NCBI GenBank assembly: GCA_016201275.1
Contig: JACQDB010000136.1
Location: 1 to 45,667, forward strand
Direction of reading: 5' to 3'
Length of the DNA stretch: 45,667 nt
Origin: Acidobacteriota bacterium
GTDB lineage: Bacteria; Acidobacteriota; Blastocatellia; UBA7656
Shown: positions 16,628 to 24,972 of the stretch, in pieces
How positions within the stretch are numbered: the stretch's first letter is position 1
How the letters are laid out: each line of letters opens with the position of its first letter
Made by a program: the position numbers and the translations under genes
Notes under the pieces: model-generated
The model's input: the letters and a program-made list of their open reading frames with translations, nothing else
Databases searched by the model: none
What the model was told of the DNA's origin: nothing

Positions 16628-17305
16628 ATGGCAGAGGCAAATGTAGTGATGATGCGAGAGGCAAAAGCGCCTTCATTAGCGGACGAGTGGAGCGGCGGGA
16701 GTTTCCCTTATCGCATAGGCCATCGGAAACTCGGTATGTGGCTCTTCATCATGTCCGACACCTTGACCTTCGCGGCGCTGTTGATTGCCTACAGTTATGT
16801 GCGCTTTTCCAGCGAAAACTGGCCAAAGCCATTTCCGTTTTTCCCTAGCATTATCTTCTCCTCGGTGATGACGTTGGTGTTGTTGTCGAGCAGCTTGACG
16901 ATGGTTTTTGCCGTAGCCGCCGCAAAAGCAGGCAGGAAAAAGAAGGCGCGCTACTGGATTTTGGGAACCATGTTTTTCGGCACTGCCTTTATCGTCCTGC
17001 ACGGCATGGAGTGGAGCCATTTGATTCACGAAGGGCTGTACCTCAATGCCTTGCCCGCAGACTGGGCAGAGAAATTTGGCGGCTCTTCGATTCTCTTCGG
17101 CTCAACTTTTTTTGGCATCACCGGCTTGCATATGTTTCACGTCTTCACAGGCGTTTTGTATTTAGGTTTTGTGGCTTTGCGAATTCGCAAGATGACCCCC
17201 GAAGATGTCGAGACTAGCGGTTTGTATTGGCACTTTGTTGACTTGGTGTGGATGTTTGTTTTCCCGTTGATTTATTTGATGTCCATAGATTTTACAGGGC
17301 ATTGA
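16628..17305 (+). CDS. Cytochrome c oxidase subunit III-like protein, paralogue 2
   Basis: This 225-residue membrane protein has five to six helices. Signatures are KLGMWLFIMSDTLTFAALL near residues 35-53, HGMEWSHLIHEG near 124-135, ITGLHMFHVFTG near 164-175 and SGLYWHFVDLVWMFVFPLIY near the C terminus. It matches the CtaE/CoxC pattern better than the preceding paralogue. GGAGGTGA lies just upstream of ATG 16628. The next gene begins about 50 bases downstream. Confidence 0.93.
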   Translation: MAEANVVMMREAKAPSLADEWSGGSFPYRIGHRKLGMWLFIMSDTLTFAALLIAYSYVRFSSENWPKPFPFFPSIIFSSVMTLVLLSSSLTMVFAVAAAKAGRKKKARYWILGTMFFGTAFIVLHGMEWSHLIHEGLYLNALPADWAEKFGGSSILFGSTFFGITGLHMFHVFTGVLYLGFVALRIRKMTPEDVETSGLYWHFVDLVWMFVFPLIYLMSIDFTGH

Positions 17306-17357
17306 TTTGAGTTCAGCTGAACTGCAAACGGAAACTGAAAACGAGAGGGATAGCACG

Positions 17358-17939
17358 ATGGAACAAGCGAATGAGAAAGAGCCGAAATTATTAAACGGCA
17401 TTTTGATTGTGCTGGCGTTGGCCGCCGTGGGTGTAGCGGCGATGACCGCCGGTGATTTGTTGAAGGCCGGAACCGACGACCTGTTTTTGATTCTCGTCTG
17501 TCTGTTGCTGGCGGTGTTGTTTGCGGTCAACCCGCTGCTGTGGGCGTATCGCAACGGCAAGATTTTTCAGCCCTTGGTTGATGAACCAGTTGAAGCGCAC
17601 GGCCATGATGAAGCGCACGGCGGCAGCAATCGCGAAAACCTCATCATCTGGGGCGCGCTGCTGGCACTGACTGGCATTGAAATCTATCTCGGCTACAAAC
17701 ATTTGAATGCCATTCTGATGCTTTCGATTCTCATCGGGCTGTCGTTGATTAAAGCCGGATTGATTGTCGCTTACTTCATGCACATGAAATTCGAGCGCAA
17801 GACGTTTATCTACACGGTGATTCCGACAACCATTGTGTTGTTGTGTTTGTTCGCCATACTGTTTCCCGATGGCAGGCGCTTGCGTGACAATCGCGGCGTG
17901 ACTTCGGCAATGCCGACCGAAGCGAGCGTCGAAAAATAA
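17358..17939 (+). CDS. Cytochrome c oxidase subunit IV-like (CtaF/COX4_pro) protein
   Basis: This small membrane accessory subunit of the oxidase has 193 residues from ATG 17358. Two hydrophobic helices near the N terminus (about 14-60) precede a His-rich loop (HGHDEAHGG). Three more helices follow, with the family motif LIKAGLIVAYFMHMKFE. ATG 17358 is preferred because GAGAGGGA lies seven bases upstream; a TTG at 17307 right after the previous stop would add 17 residues. The His-rich loop might bind metal, which is speculative. Confidence 0.87.
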   Translation: MEQANEKEPKLLNGILIVLALAAVGVAAMTAGDLLKAGTDDLFLILVCLLLAVLFAVNPLLWAYRNGKIFQPLVDEPVEAHGHDEAHGGSNRENLIIWGALLALTGIEIYLGYKHLNAILMLSILIGLSLIKAGLIVAYFMHMKFERKTFIYTVIPTTIVLLCLFAILFPDGRRLRDNRGVTSAMPTEASVEK

Positions 17940-18002
17940 TTTGTTTGATAACCAACGCTTTGCTCAACGCCTATCTTGGGCAAAGCGAAACAGGTGGTAT
18001 TT

Positions 18003-18242
18003 ATGTATCGCAATCTCGTGGTGATTTTATGCGTTGGTGTAATTCTGTTGGCGGCGGTTGAGCCGAGCTTTGCCCAATGCGCGATGTGCAAGCAGACGCT
18101 GGAAAGTTCGGAACAGGCGGTGACGGCGGCGCGTGGCATGAACGCCGCCATACTGATTCTGTTTCTGCCGCCAGTGGCAATGTTTATAGGCATTTTCGGC
18201 TTGATCTTTCGCTACAGCAAAAAACAGGACGAGACCAAATAA
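18003..18242 (+). CDS. Small secreted/membrane protein with a CAMC motif
   Basis: This 79-residue protein has a cleavable-looking signal (VEPSFAQ at about 19-25) followed at once by CAMC, then a helix region and one membrane helix (about 47-70) ending in a Lys-rich tail. Similar small proteins with an N-terminal xCAMCK segment occur beside cytochrome oxidase genes in several phyla; no function is assigned. A role in copper or haem handling or disulfide exchange is possible because of the exported CXXC. AGGTGG lies five bases before ATG 18003. Confidence 0.72.
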   Translation: MYRNLVVILCVGVILLAAVEPSFAQCAMCKQTLESSEQAVTAARGMNAAILILFLPPVAMFIGIFGLIFRYSKKQDETK

Positions 18243-18343
18243 GCCCACAGAGCTTTTGGTTGAGCGTGAAAATCCACCGGCAACCAGCACTTTTCTTCTA
18301 TGACTTTCTTGCGTAAAGGTTCGGCCACTTTATACTCCTTGAT

Positions 18344-18769
18344 ATGTCATTAAGCTTTTTCCCGACCTTAAACGCCATACTGAATGGCACTAGCGCGGTC
18401 TTGCTGTTTTCCGGTTATCTCTTCATACGGCGAAAAAATATTGCTGCACATCGTGCTTGCATGAGCGCCGCGTTGATTGCCTCAATCCTGTTTTTAATCT
18501 GCTATCTGATTTATCACTACAATGTCGGAGCGACGAAATTTATCGGGCCGACCTGGGCGCGAACTCTCTATTTCATCATTCTAATTCCGCATACTATTCT
18601 GGCAGTGGCGATGGTTCCTTTCGTCATCATCACGGCGGTGCGCGCCTTTCGTGGTCAATTCGACAAGCATCGCAAGATCGCCCGTTTGACGTTTCCCGTT
18701 TGGCTGTTTGTTTCGGTGACCGGCGTCATCGTCTATTTCATGCTCTATCATTGGTTTCCTTCGCGATAA
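18344..18769 (+). CDS. DUF420 membrane protein
   Basis: This 141-residue protein has four hydrophobic helices and the DUF420 signature: a conserved HR in the first loop (AAHRACM), IYHYNVG, and HKKIAR-like KHRKIARLTFPVWLFVSVTGVIVYFMLYH. Family members sit beside cytochrome oxidase assembly genes and are thought to help oxidase maturation; the biochemical role is unknown. It lies about 100 bp after the CAMC protein, with no clear SD. Confidence 0.88.
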   Translation: MSLSFFPTLNAILNGTSAVLLFSGYLFIRRKNIAAHRACMSAALIASILFLICYLIYHYNVGATKFIGPTWARTLYFIILIPHTILAVAMVPFVIITAVRAFRGQFDKHRKIARLTFPVWLFVSVTGVIVYFMLYHWFPSR

Positions 18770-18778
18770 TCGAGACGA

Positions 18779-19399
18779 ATGAAAAAACCCACAGCCACAC
18801 CTTCAACCACGAAGAATGCCGATGTCGCAGGCAAGATGAATTCGTCGAATGCGGTGTTTCAATATTTGCCGTTCAATAATTTTGACGAATTGCAACGCGC
18901 CTTCGCCGCAAAGCAATACAGCTTTGGCGTCAATCCGTTGGCGGCTGCGGAGTGGTCTGAACAGCAAAATTCCCAATTAAATCGAGCCTTGATTAGCGGC
19001 CTTTCGATTCTTCTGGTGGTTGCGGCCATCGCGTCAATCGGGGTTGCCGTAGCGATAAAAAATTACTGGTTATTACTGGCCTTACCGATTCAAGTCTTGG
19101 CGTTTTATGCAGCGCATCTGGACGCGCCATATCGTACTTGGGTGACGCTTGGCGGCGTCGCCTCGTTGATCGTCTTTCTCGATTTTCTGTTCAACGACAG
19201 GCCGACCGCAGCAACGCTCACGGCTTATGTCGGGTTGACCTTTGCTGCCGTGCGCGCCTCGACCTTGATTACCAATTCGGCATATCGAAAAGCTCTGGCA
19301 ACCAATGACCAACTCTTTGTCGAGGCGTTTACCAACTGTGCCTGTACCGTGCGCCATAACAAGAGCAAAGAGGTTTTTGCGTACAAAGAGTGCCGGTAA
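18779..19399 (+). CDS. Unrecognised membrane protein
   Basis: This 206-residue protein could not be placed in a family. After a soluble N terminus of about 68 residues, four hydrophobic segments are visible (about 69-90, 93-110, 116-135 and 142-160). A Cys-containing C terminus (TNCACTVRHN and a terminal ECR) follows. It starts nine bases after the DUF420 gene, so it is probably translated from the same message as the last gene of the oxidase cluster. Confidence 0.7.
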   Translation: MKKPTATPSTTKNADVAGKMNSSNAVFQYLPFNNFDELQRAFAAKQYSFGVNPLAAAEWSEQQNSQLNRALISGLSILLVVAAIASIGVAVAIKNYWLLLALPIQVLAFYAAHLDAPYRTWVTLGGVASLIVFLDFLFNDRPTAATLTAYVGLTFAAVRASTLITNSAYRKALATNDQLFVEAFTNCACTVRHNKSKEVFAYKECR

Positions 19400-19461
19400 T
19401 ATAAATAGCGGAGTGGCAAAATTAAACTACGGAAAAGCACCGTGATGAATTCGCCAGATGA

Positions 19462-19549
19462 CTTCCCAGCGGATATGGCGGATTGAGCAGATGAAGACGG
19501 ATGCTCGGCTGTGATCCGCAGCATCTGTCATATCCGCTGGGAGTTTTTA
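19462..19549 (+). terminator. Long hairpin after the oxidase cluster
   Basis: Arms TCCCAGCGGATATG (19464-19477) and CATATCCGCTGGGA (19529-19542) pair perfectly, with further partial pairing inside (CAGATG...CGGAT with ATCCGCAGCATCTG). A five-T run follows at 19544-19548. It is 60 bases after the last gene of the cluster, so it could be its terminator. The long, structured loop also resembles the dispersed palindromes seen elsewhere in the window. Confidence 0.5.
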
Positions 19550-19692
19550 TGCGGATAGCGAACCTCGAACTTTCGCCAATCAACCGATCACCCAGGCAAT
19601 ATCTCGTATGCAGGCAGCTTGACCTTTGCCACAGGGCTTTTTAGAATCGAGGCCGCATCGTTCAACCTTTTGCGAGCGGGAGAACACCAATT

Positions 19693-20592
19693 GTGACAGA
19701 CGAAAATCATCCCCAAAATAACGGTTTTGCGGAACCGGAAAAACCTGAAACTTCAACTCCGCTGCCGCGCCTTTACCCCAGCCGCAAATACCCCTGGGCT
19801 ATCGCTGTGGTGGTGATTCTGTTTGTCATCATACCGTTTTTTGCGTGGTACGGCTCGTGGTTTGGTCGCCCACTTTCCGATGCCCAAATCGAACAATACC
19901 TCAACGACAAACAGAAGCCGCGCAATGTTCAACACGCGCTGTCCTTCATCGGCAACAAGCTTATCGAAGGCGACAAAACCATGCAGCGTTGGTATCCGTC
20001 GGTCATCAACGCTTCGCATAACGACAATGCAGAAGTCCGCAAAATCGCTGCCTGGACGATGGGACAGGATAATACCTCCGGCGATTTTCACAACGCGTTG
20101 CGCGACCTGTTAAAAGATGAGAATGCCGGGGTGCGCCACAACGCCGCTTTGCAACTGGTGCGCTTCAACGATGCCAGCGGTCGCAGCGAATTGCTGGCGA
20201 TGCTGGAACCGCTTTCTTTGCGAAGTGAAAGCGATGGCACGGTGGAATTGATAGTGTCGGAAGAAGGCCGTGCGGTGGCGGCGCATTCGCCGCTGGTGCG
20301 GATTAAAAACCGTAGCGGACAGTTGGCGGAACTGCGTTCACCCGAAGCCGGACGCCTCGAAAGTTTTGCCGTTGCCGATAAAGCGACGGTGAAGGCAGGC
20401 GATACGATTCTCGTTCTTGCGCCCTCGGTTGAACAGGTGCGCGAGGCTTTGAAAGCTTTATATCTGGTCGGTCAAGCAGACGATATTGCCGCTATTCAAC
20501 GCTACGCCGGGCCGGTTTCCGGTATGCCGAACGATGTGCAGAAACAGGCCGTCAATACTATCGAAGCGATTCGCTCGCGCACGGCAAAATGA
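19693..20592 (+). CDS. Membrane-anchored HEAT-repeat protein with lipoyl-like domain
   Basis: This 299-residue protein begins with a cytoplasmic Pro-rich tail and one anchor (about 35-53). HEAT-type helical repeats follow (about 75-175, for example NAEVRKIAAWTMGQ and NAGVRHNAALQLVRF). A small beta domain at about 180-250 resembles a biotinyl/lipoyl or HlyD barrel-sandwich hybrid (AAHSPLVRIKNRSG, then SPEAGRLESFAVADKATVKAGDTILVL), but has no biotin or lipoyl lysine motif. Function is unknown; a scaffold or assembly role is possible. The start is GTG 19693, with GGGAG about ten bases upstream. It is convergent with the ferredoxin gene, with only four bases between the ends. Confidence 0.82.
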   Translation: MTDENHPQNNGFAEPEKPETSTPLPRLYPSRKYPWAIAVVVILFVIIPFFAWYGSWFGRPLSDAQIEQYLNDKQKPRNVQHALSFIGNKLIEGDKTMQRWYPSVINASHNDNAEVRKIAAWTMGQDNTSGDFHNALRDLLKDENAGVRHNAALQLVRFNDASGRSELLAMLEPLSLRSESDGTVELIVSEEGRAVAAHSPLVRIKNRSGQLAELRSPEAGRLESFAVADKATVKAGDTILVLAPSVEQVREALKALYLVGQADDIAAIQRYAGPVSGMPNDVQKQAVNTIEAIRSRTAK

Positions 20593-20596
20593 TGAA

Positions 20597-20962
20597 TTAT
20601 GGATTGAGCATCACGCCGGTGCGTTTTTCCCATTCCACCGTTTCCATCATGGCAATCGCGTCCCACGGGCAGCCTTCGAGGAAGGTGCCGTCGGGGCCTT
20701 TGCTGGTGCAGAGCTTGCAGCCTATGCAGAGGTTCGGGTCAACTTCTATGCGCCCGGCAGGGAAGTAATCGGCGTCGGGAACCCAGAACATACAGGCATC
20801 AACCGGGCAATATTCGGCGCACGCCGGAGAGCCTGCACAGCCTGTGCAGTTGTCTAAAATTACCGCGAGGATTTTCGGTTTCTTCTTTCGCAGGTCAGGG
20901 CGACCATGCGACATCGGCTCCATTTTGACCAGCCCTTCTACCACTTCAACTGTAGCTTCCAT
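20597..20962 (-). CDS. 2[4Fe-4S] ferredoxin-like protein
   Basis: This cytosolic electron carrier has 121 residues. It carries two four-cysteine clusters: C39, C42, C48 and C52 (CTGCAGSPACAEYCP, with an inserted loop between the second and third cysteines) and C79, C82, C85 and C98 (CIGCKLC, then GCPWDAI). Each last Cys is followed by Pro as in bacterial ferredoxins. ATG 20962 has GGGAG about eight bases upstream. The frame is open for 52 more codons upstream but without a fitting start. The ends of this gene and of the HEAT gene nearly meet. Confidence 0.9.
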   Translation of the reverse strand: MEATVEVVEGLVKMEPMSHGRPDLRKKKPKILAVILDNCTGCAGSPACAEYCPVDACMFWVPDADYFPAGRIEVDPNLCIGCKLCTSKGPDGTFLEGCPWDAIAMMETVEWEKRTGVMLNP

Positions 20963-21169
20963 GATGGCGTCTCCCGTGTTTTGAAAACTGATTGTACCGA
21001 GGGGTGATGATAAAACGAACAGCGAAACTTTATCACAAAACCAAGGCGCAGAAAACTCGTCCGTAATTATTTGCAAGCGTAGCCGCACCGTTCGCTTGCC
21101 TGATTGACGAAACTCCAAGGCGTGCCAAACCAGGGTTTTCCATAACTCGACTTTGCCGCACTCCTGCGC

Positions 21170-22534
21170 TTAATTCACCTGTTGCTGGGTTCCCGGTTTG
21201 AATTTGAACAAGGCCACCGACACCGCCAATTCTCTATCGCCGACAAAGTGCGTATAGATCGGCACGACCAAGCCATTATACGCATCTATGCCGTTGTAAT
21301 CGCCAAAGAAAACTCCGGTGTTGCACTCGAAGGGCGGTTGCTGGATTTTGTAATTGACAAAAGTTTTGCCGCCATCAATGCTGCGCGCCAGCGTCACGCC
21401 GGTCTTGGTGCCGGGCAGATCGCGGCGATCATAAAAGACAATGTTGAGCGCGCCATCAATCGGATCAACTGCCATCCAGGTAAAGAACTGCGCCTTGCCG
21501 TTTTTCACCTTGTCATCGTTGACGCGCACGGGTTGCGACCAACTTGCGCCACCATCTTTCGAGGCCATCAAAAACACATCGGGGTCGCCGTTGCGTTCAT
21601 CTATCCAGTTCACATAAAGGGTGCCGCGATACGGTGAATTGCTGCTGTCAACTTTGGTCACAGGCATCCCGTTGGCTCTGCCGATACCGGCAATCTCCAT
21701 GTCCCAACCGCCGGGTAATTCGCTGATGATTTTATCCGCGCCAAAGGTCCAGCCGCCATCGCTGGATTGATCGAAGTACAACCCTTTCGGCCCCGCCCAC
21801 ACGACAAAGATTTCGCCTTTGACGCCCGGCGCGACGATGGCTCCTTCCATCGTGTTGTCGCCATCCACACAATCGCCCAGTGAATCGCTGATGCGAATGG
21901 ACGGCATAAAAGTTTTGCCGCCATCATCCGACTTGGTGAAGTAAATGTGCGAATAACAATCGGGGGCTTTGCTGCCGTAAACATCAAAGCGCGTCCACGC
22001 CATATAGACCTGATTTTTATACGATGAGTTAGCGATGTTGTTGGTCACGACATACGGTTTGTCTTCAAACGGCGTGACGCTGTTGATGTGTTCGATGGCG
22101 GGAACCGCTTCGTTCCAACTCCGGCCCCCATCTTTGGAAGTCTCCACCCACATTCCGCCAACGGCGCGTTTCGGGCGCGGCACGCGTATGCCATCGAAAG
22201 ACATATAAGCGTGATAGGCCGTGCCATCGCTGCCAAAGGCGATGGAATCATCGCCCTGCACTAAGCTCTTGGGGTTTTGCGTCGGCATGGTCTTCCAGGT
22301 TTTGCCGCCATCGGTGGTGACATAAGTGGCGTTGTTGACGCGCCCACCGCCGGGCAATCCATTCATATGCGAAGTGCCGATGATGTTGTTCGGATTGGTT
22401 GGGTTGATGGCGACAGAAACTTCACAAGTGCCAATCGCTCCGGCTGGCGAAATCTGCACGACCGAGTGTGATTGCGCGAAACTGTTGATTGTGAGGATGA
22501 GAAGAATCAGTAAACCTCGGATGCGTGCCTTCAT
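21170..22534 (-). CDS. Secreted BNR-repeat (sialidase-fold) protein
   Basis: This exported beta-propeller of 454 residues has a signal peptide at about 1-20 (ILLILTINSFAQ). Six Asp-box/BNR motifs of the SxDGGxxW/F type are visible: TTDGGKTW, SKDGGRSW, SDDGGKTF, SSDGGWTF, SKDGGASW and SIDGGKTF. Asp-box propellers include sialidases and many non-enzymatic proteins. Catalytic sialidase residues could not be confirmed, so no glycosidase role is assigned. AGGAG lies about ten bases before ATG 22534. Confidence 0.85.
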   Translation of the reverse strand: MKARIRGLLILLILTINSFAQSHSVVQISPAGAIGTCEVSVAINPTNPNNIIGTSHMNGLPGGGRVNNATYVTTDGGKTWKTMPTQNPKSLVQGDDSIAFGSDGTAYHAYMSFDGIRVPRPKRAVGGMWVETSKDGGRSWNEAVPAIEHINSVTPFEDKPYVVTNNIANSSYKNQVYMAWTRFDVYGSKAPDCYSHIYFTKSDDGGKTFMPSIRISDSLGDCVDGDNTMEGAIVAPGVKGEIFVVWAGPKGLYFDQSSDGGWTFGADKIISELPGGWDMEIAGIGRANGMPVTKVDSSNSPYRGTLYVNWIDERNGDPDVFLMASKDGGASWSQPVRVNDDKVKNGKAQFFTWMAVDPIDGALNIVFYDRRDLPGTKTGVTLARSIDGGKTFVNYKIQQPPFECNTGVFFGDYNGIDAYNGLVVPIYTHFVGDRELAVSVALFKFKPGTQQQVN

Positions 22535-22580
22535 TCGTATGCTTCTCCTGAAAAAATTTTTATGGCTGGCTGGTGAAAAA

Positions 22581-22689
22581 ACCGGAGCGGTGAGACACAG
22601 AATCGCAGGCTTAGTCGTTTTTGACTTGTCCTAATAAACGAGGTCGGTTTTCACCGCCTCAAAAGTTTCTGTGTCTCACGACTCCGGTT
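22581..22689. repeat. Long inverted repeat upstream of the BNR gene
   Basis: Arms at about 22581-22602 (ACCGGAGCGGTGAGACACAG...) and 22667-22689 are complementary over about 22 bases with two mismatches. The loop is about 64 bases. It lies upstream of the BNR gene and could form a hairpin on either strand. Confidence 0.7.
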
Positions 22690-22811
22690 GTGCTGGCAGT
22701 GAAAATCATACAACGCGAAGGACAAAGCGCAAAGTTTTTTCGCGCCCCTTTTCGCGGAACCGGCACAACGGGCTATCACCAGTGGTTGATTGGCTTTCAA
22801 GAAAAAAATAT

Positions 22812-22888
22812 AACGACCCAGCCCGTGCTTGCGGCGCAGCCTCTCCGCACCTCAAAGCGGCACCGCCGCAAGCACGGGCTGGGTCGTT
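22812..22888. repeat. Palindrome with 25-bp perfect arms
   Basis: Arm 22812-22836 is an exact reverse complement of 22864-22888. The 27-base loop contains GCCTCTCCGCACCTCAAAGC, which is also part of an arm of the palindrome at 33857-33923. The two therefore belong to one repeat family with exchanged parts. Confidence 0.85.
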
Positions 22889-23263
22889 GCTACGCCGCTC
22901 CTAAAAGGGCAAAAAATATATTTCCGTGACTGTGGAAGAAGCTCGTCAATCGAACTTTATTTACACTGTGCAAAAGATAATAAGTTGATTAAATGCCCTA
23001 AATAGGTAGCGATTGCTGGAGTTGCAAAGCCTTCTTCGGTATGGTAGCTTGAAGGCGTTAAAGAACAACGGTTCGCGTACACAAGGCACCTGTGAAATGA
23101 ACTAGCTTCTGCGATTCCTAGTAAGTGATTACAAGGTCAGCATACTATTTTCGTACCAGGGGTTTAACTGATCCGGGATTCGCCAATCATTAGCAACAGA
23201 AAAATGTTGAACAGCCGTTTGTCTCCTGATGGTTTCTTGAAGGCTGAATAGTGGGAGGGAGCG
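22889..23263. other. Intergenic leader of the signalling genes
   Basis: About 375 bp with no gene recognised. No strong inverted repeat or sigma-54-like site was seen. The promoter for the PocR-GGDEF gene should be here, but none could be called by eye. Confidence 0.4.
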
Positions 23264-24934
23264 ATGGCTTTGGAAATGAATTTAATTCAGGATATCGTGA
23301 CAGAGCCGCTTGCCCCCAATCATGCCAACTCACCGGAATCCCCTCTAGCGGGATGGCTGTGCATTCAACAATCGCTCGCCGAAAAGACTGACTTGGCACT
23401 GCTCACCCTGGCCGCCGATAAAGAGATCATCGGACAAATCGAAAACGACAACAGCATCTGCAAACGCTTTTGGAACTCGGCGGAATACGGCGGCCACTGT
23501 GATGAAGATTGCGGCAAGGCGTACCGTAGAGCCGTGATCGCCAACGAAGCCATCGAGTACCGCTGTCACGCCGGTTTGCAATGTTTCGCCAATCCCATAT
23601 TCCACAACGGCAAACCTTTGGTCGTGCTGGGCGGCAGAGCCTTTACCTCGACCGGCGATTACGCGGGATTTCTGCGCCGCTATCAAGATTGCGAAGCCGT
23701 ACAGGAAGGCGATTGTTTGCACAGCGTCAAATTTATGGACGTCCGCGAAGTGCGCGAAGCCGCCGAGCTAATCAAGTCAACGGCGCATTTTCATTTTCAA
23801 AGTTCCAGCAACACGCTGATGCCTTTCAATGCGGATGCGCCCACCGCCCCCGATTTACTGGACGCCCAACTGGAGATCATAAGGCTTTCCGATGAACTGG
23901 AAAATAAGACTCGCTCGCTGCATCAATACCGGGACTTTTTGCAGATCGTCGCGCAGAGTCTGGATTCGGAAACCGTCTATGCAGAGGTGCTGGAAAAATT
24001 CAGCGAAATCATGAAAGCCGAAACCAGTTCGTTGCTGGTGTTGAACGAAGAATCGGAGGAGCTCGCCCTGGAAGCGGCTGTGGGAGCCGATTTCGAGGCG
24101 CACGCCAAAATTCGTATGAAAGTGGGAGACGGCATTTCGGGATCGGTGATGGCCAGCGGCGCGCCCTTGCTGGTTCGCAATACCGACACCGACCGGCGGG
24201 TTCGCAATCTCAAACACGGGCATTATAAAACCAAATCGTTTATCAGCTATCCGATTACTCTGGGGCAGAAAAAACTCGGCGTCATCAACCTCACCGACCG
24301 CCAGGGCGGCGCTTCTTACGAGAGCAAAGACCTGACCCTGGTCGAGATGATGGCACCGCAACTGGCGCTCATCATTGACCGCACCGAGTGGTTCAAGAAG
24401 GCCGAGCAGTATCAGCAGATGTCTTTAACTGATGCGCTCACCGGCTTGCCCAATCGCCGTTATCTGGAAGAACGCCTGTTTGAAGAGGTCGAACGCTCGA
24501 AACGCCACGCTACGCCGCTCTGCTTTATGTTGATAGACGTTGACCACTTCAAAAAATATAACGACATCTATGGTCACACCAACGCCGATCTGGTGTTGAT
24601 TAAGACGGCGGCGATTTTGCGTCGCTCGGTGCGCGCCATTGATATGCCAGCGCGTTACGCGGGCGATGAGTTCTGCATCATCTTGCCGGAAACCGAAATC
24701 AAGTCCGCCGCCTTCATCGCCGAGCGTTTGTGCAGAGAGGTGCGGCAGACCGAATTTCATTCCGATCAAAGCGAGTTGATGGGACGAGTCACGCTCAGTA
24801 TAGGAGTTTCGTCGTTTGGCCTTGCCCGACAAACCCCGTTGGCGATTATTGAAACCTCTGACCGTGCGCTGTATCAGGCGAAGACCTTGGGGCGCAATCG
24901 TGTGGCGATCTTTGATGACGGGACGCGCGATTAG
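23264..24934 (+). CDS. PocR-GAF-GGDEF diguanylate cyclase
   Basis: This cytosolic sensor protein makes, or formerly made, the second messenger c-di-GMP. In its 556 residues a PocR-type ligand-binding domain (about 30-180) carries a cysteine set C66, C79, C83, C101 and C107, which may bind a metal or cluster or sense redox. A coiled coil (about 200-225) leads to a GAF domain (225-375) and a GGDEF domain (385-550). The active-site motif is AGDEF (466-470) instead of GGDEF; the inhibitory RxxD site is present as RAID (457-460). AGDEF variants are found in some active cyclases, so activity is likely. GGGAGGGAG precedes ATG 23264. Confidence 0.92.
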   Translation: MALEMNLIQDIVTEPLAPNHANSPESPLAGWLCIQQSLAEKTDLALLTLAADKEIIGQIENDNSICKRFWNSAEYGGHCDEDCGKAYRRAVIANEAIEYRCHAGLQCFANPIFHNGKPLVVLGGRAFTSTGDYAGFLRRYQDCEAVQEGDCLHSVKFMDVREVREAAELIKSTAHFHFQSSSNTLMPFNADAPTAPDLLDAQLEIIRLSDELENKTRSLHQYRDFLQIVAQSLDSETVYAEVLEKFSEIMKAETSSLLVLNEESEELALEAAVGADFEAHAKIRMKVGDGISGSVMASGAPLLVRNTDTDRRVRNLKHGHYKTKSFISYPITLGQKKLGVINLTDRQGGASYESKDLTLVEMMAPQLALIIDRTEWFKKAEQYQQMSLTDALTGLPNRRYLEERLFEEVERSKRHATPLCFMLIDVDHFKKYNDIYGHTNADLVLIKTAAILRRSVRAIDMPARYAGDEFCIILPETEIKSAAFIAERLCREVRQTEFHSDQSELMGRVTLSIGVSSFGLARQTPLAIIETSDRALYQAKTLGRNRVAIFDDGTRD

Positions 24935-24972
24935 TTGCACCGCGCAAGCGTCAGCGAAAACTGAATAGCACT

